This document shows positions 35,848 to 46,319 of a stretch of 64,000 nucleotides of DNA, piece by piece. Made by a program: the position numbers and the translations under genes. Within the stretch, counting starts at the first letter, position 1; each line of letters begins with the position of its first letter. The notes under the pieces are model-generated. The model worked only from the letters and a program-made list of their open reading frames with translations, searched no databases and was not told where the DNA came from. The stretch is from contig OX335652.1 of NCBI GenBank assembly GCA_946894095.1, positions 14,531,001 through 14,595,000 on the forward strand, in the 5' to 3' direction. The stretch is from Incurvaria masculella (lineage: Eukaryota > Arthropoda > Insecta > Lepidoptera > Incurvariidae).

Positions 35848-36209
35848 TCAGCCTCGGTAGCTTAGTGTTCAACGCCTTGCGAATCGATAAGCTGGAGAAG
35901 CACCTCTGAGCGCGGTTAGGTTCTGGATGGGTGACCATTTTCAACTGTTGAGGCTGGCCGTGGTTCGGATTCCATGTAAAACTTTAGGTCCCCTTCCTTT
36001 ACTTACTAGGTGGTAGGGTGAATAAGGGCCGGGTTGGTACCATCGCATTGAATGAACGATGACCGAAGCGGCAATGAAAATTGTCCGTGTTTTCCATCCA
36101 GTTCAATGTAGCAATATCAGTAAGGTCCTGGCATGGCACCTAGTTTCCGTGTGGTGTGTTAGGCTTATATGTGACGGTTAGTTCGGTATTAGCCATCCAT
36201 AAAAAAAAG
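35848..36209 (+). mobile_element. SINE copy I, full length
   Basis: Plus strand. Head TCAGCCTCGGTAGCTTAGTG (tRNA A box), then TCGATAAGCTGGAGAAGCAC, the 5S-like C-box word TCTGGATGGGTGACC, and the B box GGTTCGGATTCC. The body runs through TTTTCCATCCAGTTCAATGT and GGTCCTGGCATGGCACC to GCCATCCAT and A8. It is the third form of the head: C box present, CCGAAGTTAAGCAACG part absent. Confidence 0.85.
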
Positions 36210-36252
36210 ACGGGGAAACGGAAGAACGTTTAAAATTCAGATCATCTCTTCT

Positions 36253-37611
36253 TCTATATCTATAATATAAAAATGAATCGCAAAATGTGTTGGTAAGCGC
36301 ATAACTCAACAACGCCTGAACCAATTTGGCCAAATCTTTTTTTTAAATGTTCGTTGAAGTTCAAGGATGGTTTTTACGGCGAGAAAAATTAGAATTATTG
36401 CTGGAAAAACCCTAAAAATAGCCCTTTTCTTTTTCCCATACAAATGATTTGTAACTAAAACGTAGTCAATTTGAGCTTTATTGCTATGGTATAAAGTTCA
36501 TATTAAATTACAAGCACTCACAGTTGTCTAAGTAATGTAGGTGTGTTCCTAACGTCAAAGATCATATCTATCAAAACAATGTGCGTGTGTGCGTTGGAGC
36601 ACAGAATACATAGTTGGAGGAGTTTAATGTCGCGTTCCGAAACTCGCGTTTCTTTTGTATTAGTTTCGGCACGCGAGATAAACTGCATCAGTTTCCACGT
36701 CATTACATCAGTCAAACAAAAATCGCGTTAACAACAGTGTTTTATTATTTTTAATATCCAAATTTTAAATAAATAAAACAATTCGTACGGCTTAAAAGGA
36801 TTTGACTTCAAGTCATGTCAAATTAAAAAAAAAAAAGTTGTCTGTTACCTAATCTACTAAGTTTGCTTTTGTCAACTGATACACGAAACAAATTCGTATA
36901 TCGTGTTTTGTGCAGAGTGTTTAGTTAGTTAGTGTTTGTTTAGTTCGTGATTAGGCGGGCGGTCCGACGGGGGCGGGTGCGGGGAGGGGGGGGCGGGTAC
37001 GGCTTGGTATTTCCCGCAACTTTAGGACTACTTGGCAAAATCCTTGAGAACCAATTACTCGATTTAGATGCGGATTGTATCTACGTCTAGCCTGATTCTA
37101 CTCAAAACTTATAGGCTACATAATATAACGCTTTATTACCTGAAGGGTGAGTAGTGAGTGTTAAATTCTTATAACTTGCGAACCACTAACCCGATTTATG
37201 TGCGTATTTTATCAATGTATAGGATCTCTGGGAGCTGTCAGGTTCGAGATGGGTTACTGTTTTCGATGTTGAGGCTGGCTGTGGGTTGGAGTCCACGCAA
37301 AACTTACCTACATTACACGTTACTTACTTACTAGGTAAACAATGTTGCAGTGCAAGTGCAGAAAGGTTCTGGCGGCAAATGCTTTTTTTTTAAATAGCCA
37401 CCAAATGTCAACGAAGCTCTAAATGGGAATTATTGGATGTTTCTCATTAAATCATGCTATTTCATCTCGAACGATCTTGATTATATTTGGTAGATGGATA
37501 CATTGTCCTGGACCAGTTTGACCCTATTTTGGATCAGCCATGTCGGATACTTTTTATCCATGAAATAATTTAGCCGACGCTAACCCGAGCGGAGCCGGGT
37601 ACCGCAGCTAG
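36253..37611 (+). mobile_element. Helitron-like non-autonomous element, ~1.36 kb, boundaries partly inferred
   Basis: The left part, TCTATATCTATAATATAAAA followed by ATGAATCGCAAAATGTGTTG, looks like the start of common lepidopteran Helitrons (TC start). The right end GAGCGGAGCCGGGTACCGCA then GCTAG|T fits a hairpin plus CTAG Helitron end. A decayed SINE (37222-37392) is nested inside, and a G-rich tract lies at about 36955-37003. The 5' border is not flanked by A as expected, so this could also be two fragments. Confidence 0.5.
37222..37392 (+). mobile_element. SINE copy J, strongly decayed, nested
   Basis: Recognisable by TTCGAGATGGGTTACTGTTT, GTTGAGGCTGGCTGTGGGTT and TACTTACTTACTAGG, then AAGGTTCTGGCGGCAAATGC. 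The middle of the body is deleted. It sits inside the Helitron-like stretch. Confidence 0.55.
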
Positions 37612-37614
37612 TTT

Positions 37615-37745
37615 AAAATAATGTTTTGACGAAAAATTCAAAACCATGCACAACGTTTAATCGGCAGATCGTATAATTTTATACGTAGTGCATGGAGAAG
37701 TTGAAAAAAAAACCGTTTTATTTATGCATATCGTATAAAAAGACC
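37615..37745. repeat. CATGCA..CGTATAA repeat family, fragment
   Basis: Contains GACGAAAAATTCAAAACCATGC and AATCGGCAGATCGTATAAT and so matches the reverse of 14700-14830 inside the PIF-like element. It is therefore a fragment of the same element type without its ends. Confidence 0.65.
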
Positions 37746-37746
37746 A

Positions 37747-37837
37747 GCCCTTTGGGTAACTATCCAGAATACAGTTTAGCCCGACATCAGTCCAAAACTC
37801 ATCAGTTGACTCGAGCGGAGCCGTGTACCTCAGTTAG
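37747..37837 (+). mobile_element. Helitron-like 3' end, fragment
   Basis: Ends GACTCGAGCGGAGCCGTGTA then CCTCAGTTAG. It is similar to the ends at 27920 and 37611, with TTAG in place of CTAG. The upstream phrase TTTAGCCCGACATCAGTCCA is shared with the fragment at 45.8 kb. Confidence 0.45.
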
Positions 37838-38300
37838 TATAGAATAAAATACGAATAATATGCCTTTATGATATTCAGACCAGCAACTTGAACTAAATAT
37901 TCTAAACAGCAGGTAATCCAGCCACATAATTTTACTGCGTAACCTAGTGTCACCTAGTAGTGACACTGCATCGTCACAACTGTTACGTACCCGCTGTCAT
38001 GTGTACCCTCTGTCAACTATAGCCATAAAAACAATAATTTGTCTTCCGAGTGTACCTCGCTTGTTAACCATAATTTTGACAAGCGGCCTCACGTGGGCGT
38101 TTCTCTGTTTTGTAAGCTCGAGTGTCGTGAACTGAAATGCGTGGGTTTTAGATAATAGCTGTTTGTTCATTCCAGGGCTTTGTGATTATTTGCTTAGCCT
38201 GAGCACTATAATTTTGTATAAACAATTTCGCAGATATTTTCAGATAAACTTGACATGATTCAACAAAAATAAATCTATTTGATTATTATAAATCAAAATA
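37838..38300. other. No gene seen
   Basis: AT-rich spacer without coding or repeat signal. Confidence 0.4.
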
Positions 38301-38377
38301 CTGGCCTCCTTATTAAAAAGGCGGTAACTACTTATGAGGCCCATATGTACTTACCGCCTTTTTAATAAAGAGGGCAG
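38301..38377. mobile_element. 77-bp miniature palindromic element, 4-bp duplication
   Basis: Inverted ends CTGGCCTCCTTATTAAAAAG and the complement ending AGGGCAG, with GGCGGTAA in both arms. AATA flanks both sides (38297-38300, 38378-38381). Same family as 58217-58278. Confidence 0.75.
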
Positions 38378-38400
38378 AATACATCACGCATGATGCCAGT

Positions 38401-38950
38401 TTAAGGTGGCCAAACCCGCTCATCTCCCCATACAAAAGGGGAAAGAAGATCACGCCCATATTTCTTGCCAGAGATCCAAAATTTTGTTCAAAATAGCTTT
38501 ATTTGATCGAACTAGATGTCTGATGACCATTGGCATTGTAAAATTGTGTTTGGTTTATAAGTTATAAGGTCCGAAAGTTCGAATTTTTCGCGCCTTTTAT
38601 ACAATAACTTTGGAGGTAGATTACGCAATGATAAAGTAAGAACATCGTAAAAAGATTAGTCATCAGACATAGCTTATTTAATCAAGATTTATGATCTTTT
38701 TGGTTTTTATTAGATTTTTGACTACAGCGGTCGTGGTTTACTTTTAGCTATAAGTCGTTTTGAAATTAAAATTTTCGTAAATCTTACCAAATCATACACT
38801 ATGCACATCGTCTTTTATGTGGACATGTTGAATTATCCTCATCACGGAGCCTGTCTTATTCTTTGAAACAGAGAAGGTCCCAGAGCGCAACAGCACGGTT
38901 TGGTACCGTGCCCGCGAATGAGTTAGGCCCGCCGGGTTGGGCCACCTTAA
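38401..38950 (-). mobile_element. 550-bp non-autonomous element with TTAA ends, copy 2
   Basis: Reverse complement of 34761-35310, also exactly 550 bp. It begins TTAAGGTGGCCAAACCCGCT and ends GGGTTGGGCCACCTTAA. The pair is inverted and encloses about 3.1 kb with a SINE and a Helitron-like element. Confidence 0.78.
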
Positions 38951-39169
38951 GAAGCGTTAATTGCTGATATTATTTTATTTGTCTTTGAGCTTGTTAACAT
39001 ATTTTACTGCTATAACGCCTGGAACACGTGATCAGAGTAAAACCGAAAGGACGGAATTAATTTTATGAATCGCCTGTACAGTATGGGCCCGCCACATGCA
39101 ATCACTGATTCCGGAGTTATCAACATCGACAGAAATTCCGTCCGGCCGGTTTTATTCCAATCATGCGGT

Positions 39170-39398
39170 CCAGCAGGTCTATTCTTTGGATTCCGTAGTT
39201 GGGAATCAGTAATTCTGAGACTAGAAAACAGCTTTTATAGCGGTTTTCAAAGCATTTTTTTTTTTCGATAAAAAACCTTGATTAAGGTTCCGGAATATTT
39301 TCGTCAAGAAAATCACTTTGAAAACCGCTATAAAAGCGGTTTTCTAAACTCAAAATTCCTGATTCCTGAATACGAAATTGCAGGAATAGGCCCGCAGG
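39170..39398. mobile_element. Fold-back element, ~90-bp arms
   Basis: The arms start CCAGCAGGTCTATTC and (complement) CCTGCGGGCCTATTCCTGC. Both contain TTTTATAGCGGTTTTCAAAG. The spacer is AT-rich. No target duplication is evident and it is non-coding. Confidence 0.65.
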
Positions 39399-40131
39399 CC
39401 TAATGTAACTATTCAAATATTTGACTGCCCTGAAACTGAATAACGGTTATTTTCGCAACGGAATATTTAGATAAAGCCTTTCATTATGTGCCTCGTGCGT
39501 CTTTTAACTACCACTAATAATGTTGATGGTCACCGAAGGCTTTCTAATGTGTTTTTTTGTCATAGAAAAGGCACTGTTTCTATAATTTGGGCCCGCATCA
39601 CGAAACGGCTGCACTGTCTGGAAAGTTGGCCCACAAAGTTTGATCAACTTTGGTAATGATGTTGAACCAACGCTGTACGGTAGGGGTATATGCATAGTCT
39701 CTAGCTTTCATCCCATGGAACTACTGCACTAGTTTATTCGAATGAGTCATGATCTTAAATTGGGTAGCCGGATGAGTATCGGTATCACAACCACCGAGTT
39801 AGTTGCACTATACACGATACAATCTCTCGTCACACGCAAAGCAACGAGATCGAAGCTTCAATAACCGATATGGAAATGTTCGACACGCATTCCTCGCCTT
39901 TGTATGTTTATGTAAATTAGAAGGGCGAACCCTCCATTGAAATTGCTCCAGCTATAGCCTCAAAATGTGGGGTGGACACGTTTTAAATGTCCTTAATCAA
40001 GCGATGGGACAAACTGATATGCTTAGTCACACAGTCAAAGTTCATGTCGATTGGAAATTATGTGCGATTTGAACCGTATCTTATTGTGTGGCTTGGGTAC
40101 ACATAAATACCTATCTATGTACATCAAGTTA
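39399..40131. other. No gene seen
   Basis: Single-copy-looking AT-rich DNA up to the LINE target site. Confidence 0.4.
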
Positions 40132-40284
40132 ATATGTAGTTCCGTATTCAAAAATACTTTCATTCAATATATCAGATTTATGCAGTCTAGTTGACTACAG
40201 CTTAAATTTAGGTTAAAAGGCATTGCAACAATATAATAAATTTTATATCCATTAATAATACAAATAGGTATATCCATATTAATT
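40132..40284 (+). repeat. 153-bp target-site duplication, left copy
   Basis: Starts ATATGTAGTTCCGTATTCAA and ends CCATATTAATT. I read it as identical, base for base, to 44281-44433, with the LINE between them. The bases just outside differ on both sides (A/T at the left, G/T at the right). Confidence 0.9.
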
Positions 40285-41420
40285 GGACGAATGGCAAAGA
40301 GATTCAATTCCAGCCAAGCGAAAGAAAAGAAAAGAAACAAGTCCAATTCATACGGACAACAACAAGAAATCAAAGAATGCATCCACTTTCGCGATACCAA
40401 CACATAACAGTTTTGAAATCCTAGAAGATGAACAAACAGAAGAAACAAATAAGGCAAAGAGGGAATACGTGCCAAAGCCAGAACCAATATTTGTGACAGG
40501 AGTCCTCAACATAGCATCATTAAAAGAAACTCTGAATATGTTTGTAAAAAATAATTTATACACAATGACAACGCTCCGATCAGGTCACATAATTAAAATT
40601 ATGCCTACAGACATACAAACATATAAGACTATCAGAGATAACTTTATAACCAAAAATATCTCCCATTACACATACCAGCTAAAAAGTGAAAGAGCATACA
40701 GAGTAGTGTTGCGTGGACTACACTCATCGGAAGACACTTCACAAATAGCAACAGAACTGGCGGAAATCGGTCATGACGTCAGACAAGTGGTAAATGCACG
40801 ACATCGAGTCACAAAAGATCCTTTACCTATCTTCTATGTGGACCTAGAACCAAAACATAACAACAAAGACATATTTAATGTAAAATACCTTAATAACATG
40901 AAGGTCACATTCGAAGCTCCTTACAAAAAAAAGGAAATCCTGCAATGCAAGAGGTGCCAGAGATTTGGCCACTCAAAGAACCAATGCTATAGACCATTCC
41001 GATGCGTCAAATGTGGCGATGACCATTCTACCACGACATGTATAAAAAGACCAGACACTGATGCCACTTGTGCAAATTGCCAAGATAAACACCCAGCCAG
41101 CTACAAAGGATGCAAAATCTACAAGCAGTACAAAGAAAAAAATACAAAAGGTTGCACCAAAACCTATTGAAAAACAAGCTGTCCAGAACTTAGAGACCAA
41201 ACCTAACCGTCCTGCTCACGCACCTCACCACTATTACAACCAGAATAAAACATATGCTGAAGCAACATCATCAAGACCGACTTCTCAGTCCAAGGAAAGA
41301 AAGACCGATCTGAATGATATGTCAGATATAATGGAAACAATGCTAGAAAAATTACAGCAGACAATGCTAACCATGATGGACAAGATGATGGACAAAATGC
41401 TAGACCGCATGGTCCAGTAA
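40283..41420 (+). pseudogene. LINE ORF1, gag-like nucleic-acid-binding protein, frameshifted
   Basis: The frame begins at a TTG that is partly target DNA (DEWQRDSIPAKRKKRK follows). It has a basic N-terminus, a middle region with GLHSSEDTSQIATELAEIGH, as in the pre-knuckle domain of Jockey-type ORF1, and three cysteine knuckles: CKRCQRFGHSKNQC (C-x2-C-x4-H-x4-C), CVKCGDDHSTTTC and CANCQDKHPASYKGC. In an A7 run at about 41136-41142 the frame is lost and a stop follows at 41168-41170. One extra A would join it to the second frame (KIQKVAPKPIEKQAVQNLE ... DKMMDKMLDRMVQ), ending at 41420. Such proteins bind element RNA in the LINE particle. The break could be a real mutation or a homopolymer sequencing error. 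Confidence 0.85.
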
Positions 41421-44280
41421 GTCAATAGCCTTGTGAAAAAATGACACCCAATCTCCGAGTAGTAACTTGGAACGCCAACGGCTTGACCGAACGTAGTCAA
41501 GAATTTAAAACTTTCCTGCAAACAGAAATGATTGACATAGCACTTATATCAGAAACAAGGTTCACAGCCAAGTCACACATCGTTTTCCAAAACTATACAA
41601 TGTACACAACCAATCATCCTTCTGGAAACAGCCACGGGGGAACAGCAGTAATTGTTAGAAGCAACATTAAACATTATCCCATAGAAGAATACAGAACAGA
41701 AAAAATCCAAGCTACATCAATAAAAATCATAGACAATAAAATCGAAACAGTATTATCAGCCATTTATTGTCCTCCTAGACACACAATCACTGCTAAAGAT
41801 TACACCGACTACTTTTCTTCATTAGGTGCAAGATTCATCAGTGGTGGGGATTGGAATTCAAAACATCTGCATTGGGGCTCCAGACTTATCAACCCTAGAG
41901 GAAGACAACTACTCAAAGCAACAGAAGACATGAAACTGGAATGCATCACTAGTAAGGAACCTACCTACTGGCCGACAGATAGACATAAGATCCCTGACTT
42001 GCTGGATTTCTTCATCAGTAGAAATGTAGACAGTAATTATATAAAGGTGGAATCATGTACAGACCTAACCTCAGATCACACCCCGGTTATCCTGAACATT
42101 AATACAAACATTTTACTGGTTGAACCCCCTTCCAGAATATATAACCTTAGAAACACAAACTGGGAACTGTACCAAAATTTGATAGCTACAGAAACGAAAC
42201 TGAATACTAGACTTAGTAATGTGGAAGAGTTGGAAAATGCAGTTGAGGAACTCAACAAAATCATCCACAGAGCTGCTAATATCGCCACAGCTAAACATAA
42301 AGGACATCCCCCCAAACAAAATACATATCCAAAAGACATCAAGGAGAAAATACAAGAACGTCGCAGACTAAGAAGAATTTGGCACGCTACTCGATACCCG
42401 ACTGACAAAACTATATTTAATCGCTACTCGGAGGAACTGAAAAAACTTATAAAAACTTTCAACAACAATAATTTCCAAACAGTTCTCTCAAGCCTAACTC
42501 CGACGCTGGATACAAACTACTCACTGTGGAAAGCAACTAAAAACCTGAACGGCCCGAAGACCCAGATACCACCTATCAAAAAGAATACTGGTGGATGGGC
42601 CAGATCTGACCAGGAGAAAGCGGACACTTTTTCAGAACACCTCAGTGGAGTCTTCCAACCGCACCCCGAGAATAACAAAGAGCATACTGCAGAGATAAAG
42701 GAATTCCTTGAATCAGCAACACAAATGAGTCTTCCTCTGAAAAACACAAGTCCTAAAGAAGTTACCAGAGAGATAAGAAATCTACAAGAAGGTAAATCAC
42801 CTGGATATGACCTCATTGATGCAACATTACTAAAACATCTCCCCCACAAAGGATGTATGAGACTGGTCAACATATTCAATGCGTGCATGAGATTAGGACA
42901 TTTCCCTGGTCAATGGAAAATAGCCGAAGTGGTGATGGTACCTAAACCTGGTAAGCCCCCACATGAGACATCTTCGTACCGACCTATTAGCTTATTGCCA
43001 GTTGCTGGAAAATTGTTTGAAAAAATATTGCTCAATAGAATGAAGGATCATCTAATCAACATACTACCGAACCACCAATTTGGATTTCGAGAGAAACACG
43101 GGACAGTCGAACAAGTACACCGCATTGTTGATGTTATCAGCAGATGCCTAGAAAATAGATCGTACTGTTCCGCTGTCTTTTTAGATATTAGCCAAGCATT
43201 CGATAAGGTCTGGCACGAAGGTCTACTGTATAAATTAAAAAAGGTGCTCCCACACTCCTATCTACCTACACTTCAATCGTACCTTGATAAAAGAAGTTAC
43301 CAGGTTAAGTACAAAAACGAACGCTCAGCCCTACACGAAATCGGATCTGGGGTCCCGCAGGGCAGCATACTAGGACCAGTACTGTACCTCATTTACACTG
43401 CAGATCTCCCGACGAGTGACAACACGACGACTGCAACGTATGCTGACGATACCGCCTTACTCTCAGCACACGTGGACCCTAGAACTGCTTCGCTGTCACT
43501 ACAAAAACACCTAAATCAAGTAGAGAAGTGGCTAAAACAGTGGAGAATTAACGCAAACCAAAGCAAATCTACACATGTAACATTTACTCTCAGAAAAGAA
43601 ACTTGCCCTCCAGTAAGGTTGAACAACGACGAAATTCCCCAAGAAGATCATGCTAAATACCTAGGAATGCACCTCGACAGAAGACTGACATGGCAGAAGC
43701 ATATCTGGACCAAGAGAAAGCAGCTCGATATAAAACTTCGCAGCCTAAACTGGCTAATCGGACGCAACTCCAAACTAAATGACAACAGCAAAATGATGGT
43801 ATATAAAACGATTCTGAAACCAATATGGACCTATGGCATACAGCTATGGGGCTCAGCTAGCAATAGCAACATCGAAATACTCGAACGATTTCAGAGCAAG
43901 ACATTAAGAACGATGTACCATATCCCACAATGCATAAGCAACAAATATATATATCTTGACTTTAACATAAAGACAGTCAAACAAGAAATAGCCCAACACA
44001 GTGTTAAATACCAAAGGAAGCTATCACACCATGTAAACGAACTCGCAGTGGCATTGAGCGGAGAGGGTGGCCTTCATCATACTAGATTGAAACGAAACGA
44101 CATCTGTAGTCTGAGTAATAGATTCTCCTAAGCCAAAAAGAGAGTCTGTTGGATCATTCCAATAAAAAGAAACTCTCGGAGAAGACAACCAAAACAGAGA
44201 AACATCAAATAAAGAAGTGGCTTATTGTTTCCAAAACAGATTGCCATGAAGCAGATACAACACAAAAAAAAAAAAAAAAT
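40285..44280 (+). mobile_element. Jockey-like non-LTR retrotransposon, nearly full length
   Basis: A 3,996-bp insertion containing ORF1 (zinc knuckles), ORF2 (endonuclease plus reverse transcriptase), a short 3' untranslated region (44132-44263) and a poly-A tail of about 16 A. It is bounded by the 153-bp direct repeats. The left border falls inside the ORF1 frame with no 5' untranslated region and no ATG in frame at the start. The copy therefore appears to have lost at least its extreme 5' end. The identical flanks and intact ORF2 point to a recent insertion. Confidence 0.92.
41441..44131 (+). CDS. LINE ORF2: AP-type endonuclease and reverse transcriptase
   Basis: 896 residues, intact, starting 20 bp after ORF1 ends. 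Residues about 1-220 form the apurinic-like endonuclease that nicks the target: VVTWNANGL, ISETRF, HGGTAVIVR, SGGDWNSKHLHWGS near 135, LLDFFIS and LTSDHTPVIL. Residues about 440-730 form the reverse transcriptase: PKPGKPPHETSSYRPISLLP, FLDISQAFDKVWHEGL near 580, VPQGSILGP and the catalytic YADDTA at 667. A C-terminal region with YLGMHLDRRLTW and LKPIWTYGIQLWG is as in Jockey-clade elements. It has the usual length and no RNase H. The product would make and insert cDNA by target-primed reverse transcription. Confidence 0.93.
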   Translation: MTPNLRVVTWNANGLTERSQEFKTFLQTEMIDIALISETRFTAKSHIVFQNYTMYTTNHPSGNSHGGTAVIVRSNIKHYPIEEYRTEKIQATSIKIIDNKIETVLSAIYCPPRHTITAKDYTDYFSSLGARFISGGDWNSKHLHWGSRLINPRGRQLLKATEDMKLECITSKEPTYWPTDRHKIPDLLDFFISRNVDSNYIKVESCTDLTSDHTPVILNINTNILLVEPPSRIYNLRNTNWELYQNLIATETKLNTRLSNVEELENAVEELNKIIHRAANIATAKHKGHPPKQNTYPKDIKEKIQERRRLRRIWHATRYPTDKTIFNRYSEELKKLIKTFNNNNFQTVLSSLTPTLDTNYSLWKATKNLNGPKTQIPPIKKNTGGWARSDQEKADTFSEHLSGVFQPHPENNKEHTAEIKEFLESATQMSLPLKNTSPKEVTREIRNLQEGKSPGYDLIDATLLKHLPHKGCMRLVNIFNACMRLGHFPGQWKIAEVVMVPKPGKPPHETSSYRPISLLPVAGKLFEKILLNRMKDHLINILPNHQFGFREKHGTVEQVHRIVDVISRCLENRSYCSAVFLDISQAFDKVWHEGLLYKLKKVLPHSYLPTLQSYLDKRSYQVKYKNERSALHEIGSGVPQGSILGPVLYLIYTADLPTSDNTTTATYADDTALLSAHVDPRTASLSLQKHLNQVEKWLKQWRINANQSKSTHVTFTLRKETCPPVRLNNDEIPQEDHAKYLGMHLDRRLTWQKHIWTKRKQLDIKLRSLNWLIGRNSKLNDNSKMMVYKTILKPIWTYGIQLWGSASNSNIEILERFQSKTLRTMYHIPQCISNKYIYLDFNIKTVKQEIAQHSVKYQRKLSHHVNELAVALSGEGGLHHTRLKRNDICSLSNRFS

Positions 44281-44433
44281 ATATGTAGTTCCGTATTCAA
44301 AAATACTTTCATTCAATATATCAGATTTATGCAGTCTAGTTGACTACAGCTTAAATTTAGGTTAAAAGGCATTGCAACAATATAATAAATTTTATATCCA
44401 TTAATAATACAAATAGGTATATCCATATTAATT
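44281..44433 (+). repeat. 153-bp target-site duplication, right copy
   Basis: Follows the poly-A tail directly (one T between) and repeats 40132-40284 without a difference that I can see. Confidence 0.9.
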
Positions 44434-45604
44434 TAAAGCAGCATTATTTATAAATGTTTTGGTTCACTTATGTACAATACTTGTTTTAATTGTGAGAGCA
44501 AAAACTAGGATCTCATCGGAGAGAGCTACATAATATTTTCAATGTCAAATACCGGTTGTTAACGGCGTTATGATCTAAACATTAATGATGTAATATGCAT
44601 ATTTTAAGCAAAAAGGTAGATGACATTTTGTTGTGTTTTACAAAAAAAAAATTCACCCTCCCCTTACATTTTGTGTGTACGTAGGTAATAACAAATATGC
44701 ATGGGAAGGAAGATTTTTTTAATTCATACAACCAAATAGTATCTACCTTTTTGCTCAAAATGTGCTTAATAATACCTGGTTACCTTTTGGACCATACCAC
44801 TGTAAACTGACTGTATATTCCTATTGAAAAATAGGAATGCCACCTTATGTTGACAATTCAATTAGAAAAAATTACATAATGCAATGATCAATATTGGTTA
44901 TTTCGCAAACTATCTGAAACAAAAGTTCGTAAAAATACTTAAAAAAACAAGAGAATTGAATTTGCTTCCTAGTGGTTCATTGATATGAATGTGTTTTCTC
45001 ACTTTAAAGCAATCGAAACAGACAATTGCGGTCAATTGAAGGGTTAGTAGTAGGTAATTGATTTAATTTTTAAAGTTAAGTTAATTAGTGTAAGCATTAC
45101 AAGGTTGCTTGTGGCAACATTTTTATGGTTAATTAACATTGATATAGGGGTCTATTGTCAGAGTGTGGATTTCAATTGTTAACCGAGCGAAGCGCGCAGT
45201 GAAAGTGCACGTCTTCGTTTTAGCTTGGGAAAAAATGCGACGATATATTATTTTTTTCTCGATTTTTCGATTCTCAAAAATAAAAATTTGGTTTTACGGA
45301 AACACAAAAAGCGTTTGTTTTAAGGTGCACGGTGAAAATGTATTCAGTTTAAAGCTCTGCAAAGACAGACTCACAAGGACTACAGCTCAAACATCCGTTA
45401 GTCATGTAACGTACGTTTTTTTTACCTCTTGTTAGGCTGAATTGTGTATAAAATAATAATGATATAATAATACAAATACGAGACTGCGTTTTTAGCGATC
45501 AGAATAGAAAATTGCTGCAGCAATTTGGTTGCGATCGTTTCAAATAAAGGTCAGTCGGGGCCATTGTTAGAGCAGGGATTCGATCGAGATCGGGACTAGA
45601 GGTG
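44434..45604. other. No gene seen
   Basis: AT-rich. The stretch near 45310-45410 (AAAGACAGACTCACAAGGAC, TACAGCTCA) shares words with the degraded repeats at 46.6 and 59.5 kb. Confidence 0.4.
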
Positions 45605-45870
45605 GCCACACATTAATCCATACTAATTTTATAAATGCGAAACTAATTCTGTCTGTTTGTTGATTTTTTACGCCTAAACCGCTCAACCAATTTTGATGAA
45701 TTTTCTTATAAGATAGTCTGGATCTTTGAGAAGGATATAGGTTAAAATATGCGAGAATTAAACTCGAATTGAGTAAAATAAGGTATGAAAGTTTGTATGG
45801 GGAGCTCACATAATATCCAGAAAATTATTCAGCCCAACATCAGTGCAAAACGACACTGACCGGAGCGAGG
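45605..45870 (+). mobile_element. Helitron-like fragment (left part)
   Basis: Contains TCCATACTAATTTTATAAAT then GCGAAACTAATTCTGTCTGT and CGCCTAAACCGCTCAACCAA, then TTTTGATGAATTTTC. I recognise this order from the left part of abundant lepidopteran Helitrons. The end CACTGACCGGAGCGAGG lacks the CTAG terminus. It is non-coding. Confidence 0.55.
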
Positions 45871-45956
45871 TTTTGGACTGATGTCTATGTTTTATGAATT
45901 TTAATTAGTTACTTCTAAAACATCAAGCTTTTAGGCGACTCTTACAAAAAGAATTA

Positions 45957-46124
45957 GGCTGATATAAATAGTCGCAACAAAAACTAAGACTATCGAAAAG
46001 AAGTACTTTGTGACGTCACTTTGACACATTTTGTATGAACGGATTCTCAAAGTAATGCAAATTGACATCACAAAGTACTCCTTTTCGTTAGTCTTAGTTT
46101 CTCTTACGACTATTTATCTCAGCC
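45957..46124. mobile_element. PIF/Harbinger-like MITE, 168 bp, TTA duplication
   Basis: Nearly the whole element is two inverted arms of about 75 bp starting GGCTGATATAAATAGTCG and containing AAGTACTTTGTGACGTCA. TTA flanks both ends (45954-45956, 46125-46127). The arms match the ends of 13999-14972, so this is the compact form of that element. Confidence 0.85.
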
Positions 46125-46319
46125 TTAGTCTTATATGGAGGAAGCCTTGGCCTAGGAGAGGGCATCTCCAACTTAATTTATAATGCTAACATCATAAATA
46201 TAATAAATTATACATTATTTTCAAAAGATACAGGATAAATAAAAGCGTAGTTTTCTACAACAAGGCTACAGCAGTGAACGTTGAAATAACAATAGAATAG
46301 TTTAATTTCAACATGTTCG

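Noticed and set aside
35848..35925. Genuine tRNA gene
   Set aside because: A- and B-box-like words are present but the cloverleaf cannot be formed, and the sequence continues into the SINE body; it is a SINE head.
40132..44433. 153-bp direct repeats as LTRs of an LTR retrotransposon
   Set aside because: The internal genes are LINE-type (AP endonuclease, no integrase or protease), there is a poly-A tail before the right repeat, and no primer-binding site or TG..CA ends are seen.
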